Assembly: GCA_024653845.1 (NCBI GenBank)
Contig: JANLHA010000031.1
Span: 1-17,909, forward strand
DNA: 17,909 nt
Reading direction: 5' to 3'
Source of the DNA: Candidatus Omnitrophota bacterium
Lineage (GTDB): Bacteria; Omnitrophota; Gorgyraeia; Zapsychrales; JANLHA01
The position numbers and the translations under genes are program-made. Below are positions 14,592-17,909 of the stretch, piece by piece; positions within the stretch are counted from its first letter, which is position 1, and each line of letters begins with the position of its first letter. A model generated the notes under the pieces. That model saw nothing but the letters and a program-made list of their open reading frames with translations, had not been told where the DNA came from and searched no databases.

Positions 14592-14606
14592 CCTCCCCAA
14601 AGGAGG
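14592..14606 (+). promoter_or_regulatory. Short hairpin that covers the Shine-Dalgarno of the enzyme I gene
   Basis: CCTCC (14592-14596) is complementary to GGAGG (14602-14606), the ribosome site five bases before ATG 14612, with a five-base loop. At the extreme 5' end of the predicted mRNA, this could mask the ribosome site; the stem of five pairs is modest. Confidence 0.4.
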
Positions 14607-14611
14607 TCCAC

Positions 14612-16435
14612 ATGGTTTCTCCGAATTGCATCGTGTCAAGTTCTACCCGTTTGGTTATCAAAGGCGAACCGATTGTTTGGGGTTTCGCTGTGGGACGGGT
14701 ATTTTATTACCAAGATGTTTTAACGCGTGAATTTGAGATTAAGGAATTGAATGAAGGCCAAGTGGAGGGAGAGCTTCAAAGACTTCTCAAGGCCATCGAC
14801 CAAGTCCACGCTGATCTCGCGGGTCTTAAAACAAAAGTGACTTATCAAATTGATGCCAAGCATGCCGAAATTTTCAGTGCCCACCAATTGATTCTAAAAG
14901 ATATCGAATTGTTCAAAGACATCGAGACGGGATTAAAGCATCAATTGTTGAGCGCAGAACAAATTGTTCAGGACGTATTTCAGCGCTGGGAGAAAAAAAT
15001 AAGAGGGACCGATAGCCATGCGATTAAAGAAAGCGCAAATGATGTGGCTGATGTGGGACGGCGCCTTCTCGGAGCTCTCATAGGAGATGTGAATAAAAAT
15101 AGCACTTTAGATCTTGCTGTTGATTCCGTAATTTTCGCGCAACGATTGCTCCCGTCGGATACCGCTTCCCTCAATATCAAGAATGTCAAAGCGATCGTGA
15201 CTGTTGAAGGAACGCAAAATTCACACTCTGCCATTCTTGCACGAGCTTTAGATATTCCGTTTGTTTCCAAAATAGATGTTCCGATTGCCTCTCTCCCTCA
15301 TGGGACTCAAGTCATTGTCGACGGGGAAAGAGGAATCATTATCATCAACCCTGATGCAAAAGAATTGGAATCTTACCCTCGATTAATTCAAAAGCGATTG
15401 AACAATCGGCTCAAAGTTGTTGAGCGCATTAGAAGCATCCCTTTGCAGGATCATGGAAAGTTAATCAAGGTCAATGCCAATGTTTCTTCCTTAAACGATA
15501 TTAAAATGGCAGTTGAATGTGGAGCCAACGGCATTGGCCTTTATCGTACCGAGCCGCTTTATATGGATAGTCCCAATTTCCCAACGGAGGAGCATCTTTA
15601 TACCCAGCTTGTGAAGGCATTAAGTCACGCGCGTAATCAAGAAATTAATATTAGGCTCTTGGATATTGGAGGAGATAAAACTCTCCCTTTTCTAGATATT
15701 GTCGAAATCAAAGATCCGGCTTTAGGATTAAACGGAATCAGACTTCTGTTGAAATATCCTCATTTGTTGGAAATGCAGCTGAGAGTTTTCTTAAGATTGA
15801 GTACAAAATTTAATGTGAAAGTTTTGGTTCCTATGGTTTCTCTTGCGAGAGATATGATGGAAGTCCAACGCTATTTCTCGCAAGAAAAAGAAAAATTGCG
15901 TCGAGAAGGAATTCCTTTTAATGAAGACCTTCTCCTTGGAGCCATGATCGAAACACCAGCCGCACTGATGTTGATCGATGAACTTTTGGATTGTTCTGAT
16001 TTTTTAAGCATTGGAACCAATGATTTGGTGCAATATGTTATGGCTGCAGGACGGGAAAAAGTCGAAGTTTCTGAATATTACGAAGCTGGCAATCATTTGA
16101 TTCTCAATTCCCTTAAGGACGTCATCCGTAAGACAGAAGCGCGGGGCAAGGAATGCAGCATTTGTGGGGAATTGGCTGGTAATCTCAAATTCACCAAGCT
16201 TCTTTTGGGGATTGGATTAAAAAATTTTAGTGTACAGCCGGCGCTCATTCCCTATATCAAAATTAAAATTCTTCGTTTTTTAAAGAACGAAATCAAGCGG
16301 CCGGCAAGTCGAGTTCCAGGACCCGGAGAGGAACTCGCCCAAGATATGGCGCGCGCAGATGATGATGGTTTTGCCCTTCCAAGGGGCGAAACCAGCCAAA
16401 TTCCTGACAAGTTCCTTACAATTAAAAAAATGTAG
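14612..16435 (+). CDS. ptsI: PTS enzyme I (PEP-protein phosphotransferase) paralogue
   Basis: A 607-residue enzyme I family protein. The N-terminal region (about 20-150) includes the HPr-binding helical domain, and the phosphohistidine domain holds H205 in GTQNSHSAILARALDIPFVS. The C-terminal PEP-binding barrel shows GIGLYRTEPLYM (R312), RLLDIGGDKTLPF, IETPAA (E447), SIGTNDLVQYVMAAGR, and the catalytic CGELAG cysteine (C518). Differences from typical sequences are EGTQNSH in place of GGRTSH, and AAGREKV where AVDRGN is usual. A tail of about 45 charged residues (563-607) follows the barrel. No HPr or EII gene is in the window, so it may serve a regulatory phosphotransfer chain. The start at 14612 has AAAGGAGG upstream. 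Confidence 0.9.
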   Translation: MVSPNCIVSSSTRLVIKGEPIVWGFAVGRVFYYQDVLTREFEIKELNEGQVEGELQRLLKAIDQVHADLAGLKTKVTYQIDAKHAEIFSAHQLILKDIELFKDIETGLKHQLLSAEQIVQDVFQRWEKKIRGTDSHAIKESANDVADVGRRLLGALIGDVNKNSTLDLAVDSVIFAQRLLPSDTASLNIKNVKAIVTVEGTQNSHSAILARALDIPFVSKIDVPIASLPHGTQVIVDGERGIIIINPDAKELESYPRLIQKRLNNRLKVVERIRSIPLQDHGKLIKVNANVSSLNDIKMAVECGANGIGLYRTEPLYMDSPNFPTEEHLYTQLVKALSHARNQEINIRLLDIGGDKTLPFLDIVEIKDPALGLNGIRLLLKYPHLLEMQLRVFLRLSTKFNVKVLVPMVSLARDMMEVQRYFSQEKEKLRREGIPFNEDLLLGAMIETPAALMLIDELLDCSDFLSIGTNDLVQYVMAAGREKVEVSEYYEAGNHLILNSLKDVIRKTEARGKECSICGELAGNLKFTKLLLGIGLKNFSVQPALIPYIKIKILRFLKNEIKRPASRVPGPGEELAQDMARADDDGFALPRGETSQIPDKFLTIKKM

Positions 16436-16453
16436 GTTTTTTTGTTTTTCGAG

Positions 16454-16459
16454 TATAAT
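16454..16459 (+). promoter_or_regulatory. Possible -10 element upstream of the 73-residue gene
   Basis: TATAAT in GAGTATAATGTGGG lies 57 bases before ATG 16517. No clear -35 hexamer is seen at 17 bases, only an A/T-rich tract that may act as an UP-like element. Weak. Confidence 0.35.
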
Positions 16460-16516
16460 GTGGGCCACAAAGAAGGAGTGGGGTCGTGGCAAATTCAACT
16501 TTATAACAGGAAAAAC

Positions 16517-16738
16517 ATGTCAAAACTTCAAGAGTTGATCGAATGGGATTATTTGGGTTCCCATTTTAGCGTTTATATCAAACATTTTACCGATGATGAT
16601 GGTAAAAAAGGAATGACGATGATTTTTGAAGATGTGACCAAAGAAAAGGTCACAGAAATGACCATTCCTTCGCGTAAATTCCCGGCATTCTTGAAAGCCG
16701 TCAATAGCGGCGCTGAGCCTTATCGGGGGATTATTTAA
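16517..16738 (+). CDS. 73-residue protein of unknown function
   Basis: A small acidic-to-neutral protein starting MSKLQELIEWDYLGSHFSVY and ending GAEPYRGII. It appears to have several beta strands (HFSVYIKHF, GMTMIFEDV, VTEMTIPSR) and a final helix (KFPAFLKAVN), a strand-rich plan that could be a compact nucleic-acid-binding or Whirly/PC4-like fold; this is only a guess from the pattern. ATG 16517 has AGGA at 16508-16511. An in-frame upstream start (16442) lies before the -10 element and is rejected. It is followed 36 bases later by the Arg-rich protein gene, suggesting a pair. Confidence 0.72.
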   Translation: MSKLQELIEWDYLGSHFSVYIKHFTDDDGKKGMTMIFEDVTKEKVTEMTIPSRKFPAFLKAVNSGAEPYRGII

Positions 16739-16774
16739 TGGAAAGATTGTTAAAACAATGAGGGGGTATTTGAA

Positions 16775-17143
16775 ATGAGTGATACGAATGAACAAGTTGA
16801 CCAGAATTCTTCCGGCGCTTCGGGCCAGGTGAATGCTGATGTCCTGACTTTGATTAAGAAAATGCAAGATCAGTTGTCTTCATTAGAAAGAAAAATAGAT
16901 ACGCTGCTTAAGCAGTCTCAGGAAAAGCCTTTTCGGGAAAAAAGTTTTTCAAAGCCACCGTTTCGGTCATATGGCCCACCTCGTCGAGACAGAGAAGGCC
17001 AGGATTATCGTCCGAGAGAGAAAAGTTTTGGTCGAGAGCGTCCTTCTTTTGAAAAACGTCCTTTTGAGAAACGTCGAGACGATGATCGTCAAGGATTCGC
17101 TCCTAAAAAGAAGCCATTTTTTCAAAAACGAAGAGAGCGTTAA
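16775..17143 (+). CDS. Coiled-coil protein with Arg/Lys/Phe-rich disordered tail
   Basis: A 122-residue protein in two parts. After a polar start, residues about 22-48 form a short coiled coil (VLTLIKKMQDQLSSLERKID). From residue 50 to the end the chain is very rich in Arg, Lys, Phe and Pro with loose repeats (EKPFREKSF, KRPFEKRRD, KKPFFQKRRER), predicted disordered and strongly basic. Such tails bind RNA or promote condensates in other proteins; here that is inference from composition. GAGGGGG lies about ten bases before ATG 16775. The protein may oligomerise through the coiled coil. A strong TTGACA promoter for the following RNA begins 15 bases after the stop. Confidence 0.75.
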   Translation: MSDTNEQVDQNSSGASGQVNADVLTLIKKMQDQLSSLERKIDTLLKQSQEKPFREKSFSKPPFRSYGPPRRDREGQDYRPREKSFGRERPSFEKRPFEKRRDDDRQGFAPKKKPFFQKRRER

Positions 17144-17158
17144 TTGAAGTTGGGCGGG

Positions 17159-17187
17159 TTGACACCGTCGCAAAGGCATGGTAAACT
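17159..17187 (+). promoter_or_regulatory. Strong sigma-70-type promoter for a non-coding transcript
   Basis: Perfect -35 TTGACA (17159-17164), 17-base spacer and -10 TAAACT (17182-17187). The predicted start is near 17194. No ORF of any size lies between it and the terminator at 17321-17352. Confidence 0.65.
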
Positions 17188-17193
17188 TTTAAC

Positions 17194-17352
17194 ATTATGA
17201 ATCAATCAACGAATCAAAAACACGTAACTTGCCTGATTATGCTTTTTCCCGCATGGAGAAAGCCAGCAAGGGAAGGTGTGTTTTGATTCGTTAATTAAAT
17301 AATTATCAGGGAATTCAAAGCCACCGACTCTTCAATGATCGGTGGTTTTTTT
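17194..17352 (+). ncRNA. Candidate structured non-coding RNA (or leader RNA)
   Basis: The stretch has a promoter at one end and a strong terminator at the other and contains nested pairing. AACGAATCAAAAACAC (17208-17223) pairs with GTGTTTTGATTCGTT (17278-17292) with one bulged A. Inside, CTTGC (17228-17232) pairs with GCAAG (17266-17270), and TG with CA after a bulged C. A terminal hairpin GCTTTTTC/GAGAAAGC (17241-17248 with 17256-17263) has loop CCGCATG. No known family (6S, tmRNA, SRP, RNase P, common riboswitches) is recognised. The terminator ends 38 bases before the next gene, so it might be a cis-acting leader rather than a free sRNA. Confidence 0.6.
17321..17352 (+). terminator. Rho-independent terminator
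   Basis: CCACCGA (17321-17327) pairs perfectly with TCGGTGG (17339-17345) and is directly followed by seven T residues. It closes the predicted non-coding transcript. Confidence 0.85.
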
Positions 17353-17389
17353 ATTTTATCCAAATGATAGAGAGGGGAGGTGAGGGAAA

Positions 17390-17644
17390 ATGAAAAGTCA
17401 GACCATCCTTAGGGGAGGGGATCAAGCCGTCAATTCGGACGAAGTCCTCAAAGTGACAACGTTGTTGTATCTTCAAGAGGCCCTTCTTAAGGAAAAGTAT
17501 GAAGGCTGCAAAGAGCTGATTGAAATTGCTAAAAAGTTCGGTGCACAACAAAGCGAAATCAAAGAAGTGATTGCAGCTTACATCCGAGACAAAGCAGGCG
17601 GACAAAATGGGGCAAATCGAAATAAAAAACGCCTTTTTACCTGA
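17390..17644 (+). CDS. 84-residue helical protein of unknown function
   Basis: A small, mostly helical protein. After a short basic start, the helices lie at about 16-35 (DEVLKVTTLLYLQEALLKEK), 36-50 and 54-66 (SEIKEVIAAYIRD), and it ends in a Gly/Asn/Lys-rich tail (GGQNGANRNKKRLFT). The phrase YLQEALLKEKYEGCKELIEI, then AKKFGA, is reminiscent of small uncharacterised proteins in related genomes but I cannot name a family. A strong GGGAGGTGAGGG precedes ATG 17390, and a terminator and mini-ORF follow. It lies just after the candidate RNA and its terminator, so its expression may depend on readthrough or an unseen promoter. Confidence 0.75.
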   Translation: MKSQTILRGGDQAVNSDEVLKVTTLLYLQEALLKEKYEGCKELIEIAKKFGAQQSEIKEVIAAYIRDKAGGQNGANRNKKRLFT

Positions 17645-17662
17645 TAAGAAGGAGAAATAGGT

Positions 17663-17683
17663 ATGCCTCATGTTTGTACTTAA
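17663..17683 (+). CDS. Possible six-codon mini-ORF (MPHVCT)
   Basis: ATG 17663 with AAGGAG at 17648-17653 reads MPHVCT and stops at TAA (17681-17683), which is part of the left arm of the following hairpin. It could be a leader peptide whose translation affects the hairpin, or a chance ATG with a good ribosome site. It is too short for coding statistics. Confidence 0.25.
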   Translation: MPHVCT

Positions 17684-17717
17684 AGAGGGCAGTTCCATTC
17701 CGGACTGTCCTCTTTAA
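17680..17717 (+). terminator. Rho-independent-type terminator
   Basis: TTAAAGAGGGCAG (17680-17692) pairs with CTGTCCTCTTTAA (17705-17717), one mismatch in 13, and the apex adds TCC/GGA. The A/T-rich ATTTTATTT follows. It separates the 84-residue gene from the last, exported-protein gene. Confidence 0.75.
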
Positions 17718-17724
17718 ATTTTAT

Positions 17725-17768
17725 TTAATCTCATTTTAATGTTTTTTTAATGTGTCTTTAGATATGAT
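17725..17768 (+). promoter_or_regulatory. Pho-box-like direct repeats with a -10 element
   Basis: TTAATCT (17725), TTAATGT (17736) and TTAATGT (17747) recur at exactly 11-bp steps, the geometry bound by PhoB/OmpR-class regulators, which contact one DNA face. The last repeat ends nine bases before TATGAT (17763-17768), just where a Pho box replaces the -35. This is consistent with a phosphate-starvation promoter; the regulator is not in the window. Confidence 0.5.
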
Positions 17769-17819
17769 TCACAGCAGGTTCTGATTTAATAAATTGTTGC
17801 TTCTTAAAAAGGAGGTTAT

Positions 17820-17909
17820 ATGAGAATAATTCAAAAAACAACATTAACGATGCTCTTTGTTGGAGCGTTAATTTTAGGATATGGCAACGTGTCTTTTGCC
17901 GAACATGAT
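17820..17909 (+). CDS. N-terminal start of an exported protein (3'-truncated)
   Basis: The window ends 30 codons into this gene. The visible part is a typical Sec signal peptide: basic start MRIIQKT, a hydrophobic core TLTMLFVGALILGYG and a likely cleavage after VSFA. AAAAGGAGG precedes ATG 17820. The mature protein is unknown; the Pho-box-like promoter makes a phosphate-binding protein or phosphate porin plausible, but nothing in the 30 residues proves it. Confidence 0.85.
   Translation, partial: MRIIQKTTLTMLFVGALILGYGNVSFAEHD

Noticed and set aside
16424..16443. A7/T7 hairpin overlapping the enzyme I stop codon as a terminator
   Set aside because: The stem contains only A-T pairs and includes the stop codon region; too weak for a confident terminator call.
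17194..17352. Identity as 6S RNA, tmRNA or SRP RNA
   Set aside because: It lacks the large central bubble of 6S, the tag reading frame and tRNA-like ends of tmRNA, and the GGAAG-AGCA core of SRP RNA.
1..17909. CRISPR arrays, prophage, toxin-antitoxin or restriction systems
   Set aside because: No spaced direct-repeat array, no phage structural or integrase gene and no nuclease/antitoxin pair is visible; the holin-like protein is in a stress context.

Overview
This is a chromosomal-looking stretch of about 43% G+C (judged by eye) in which every supported gene is on the + strand. There are 24 protein genes, of which the first and last are cut by the window edges. I see no rRNA, tRNA, CRISPR array, integrase or transposase. 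The gene set (TAT-type Rieske protein, NarK transporters, cytoplasmic two-component system, Hsp20, YeeE/YedE pair, PTS enzyme I paralogue) fits a free-living, probably facultatively anaerobic bacterium. The style resembles deep-branching Gram-negative lineages such as Omnitrophota, but I cannot prove a phylum from the sequence alone.

Region 1 (1-4657) is a tightly packed nitrate module: the end of a 4Fe-4S ferredoxin-like subunit, a TAT-anchored Rieske protein, a two-helix membrane protein, two different NarK-type nitrate/nitrite transporters, and a MOSC-domain protein. The catalytic molybdoenzyme presumably lies just upstream. The first NarK carries an unusual domain of about 85 residues inserted in the loop between TM9 and TM10.

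Region 2 (4658-5964) is a stand-alone membrane fatty-acid desaturase with its own leader and a terminator-like hairpin.

Region 3 (5965-10425) is regulatory and stress-related. A soluble double-PAS histidine kinase and a NarL/FixJ response regulator overlap by 14 bases. They are followed by a perfect 32-bp palindrome built from two NarL-like half-sites, and then by a run of five genes: a receiver-only regulator, a small winged-helix protein, a DUF883-like membrane-anchored protein, a two-TM holin-like protein and an Hsp20 chaperone. The simplest reading is that the two-component system controls this run through the palindrome.

Region 4 (10482-14505) is a string of small accessory and housekeeping genes: a YbaK-type deacylase, a DUF6448-like gene remnant, a YeeE/YedE pair (thiosulfate/sulfur transport family), a phosphoribosyltransferase-domain protein, a YbhB-type PEBP protein, a 44-residue basic protein, a four-TM protein, a MITE/REP-like inverted repeat, and an O6-alkylguanine-DNA alkyltransferase.

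Region 5 (14506-17909) holds a PTS enzyme I paralogue behind a good promoter and an SD-sequestering hairpin, then two small proteins of unknown function (one Arg/Phe-rich and probably disordered). Next comes a candidate structured non-coding RNA bounded by a TTGACA promoter and a strong terminator, a small helical protein, a six-codon mini-ORF with a terminator, and finally the start of an exported protein whose promoter has three direct repeats at exact 11-bp spacing, like a Pho box.
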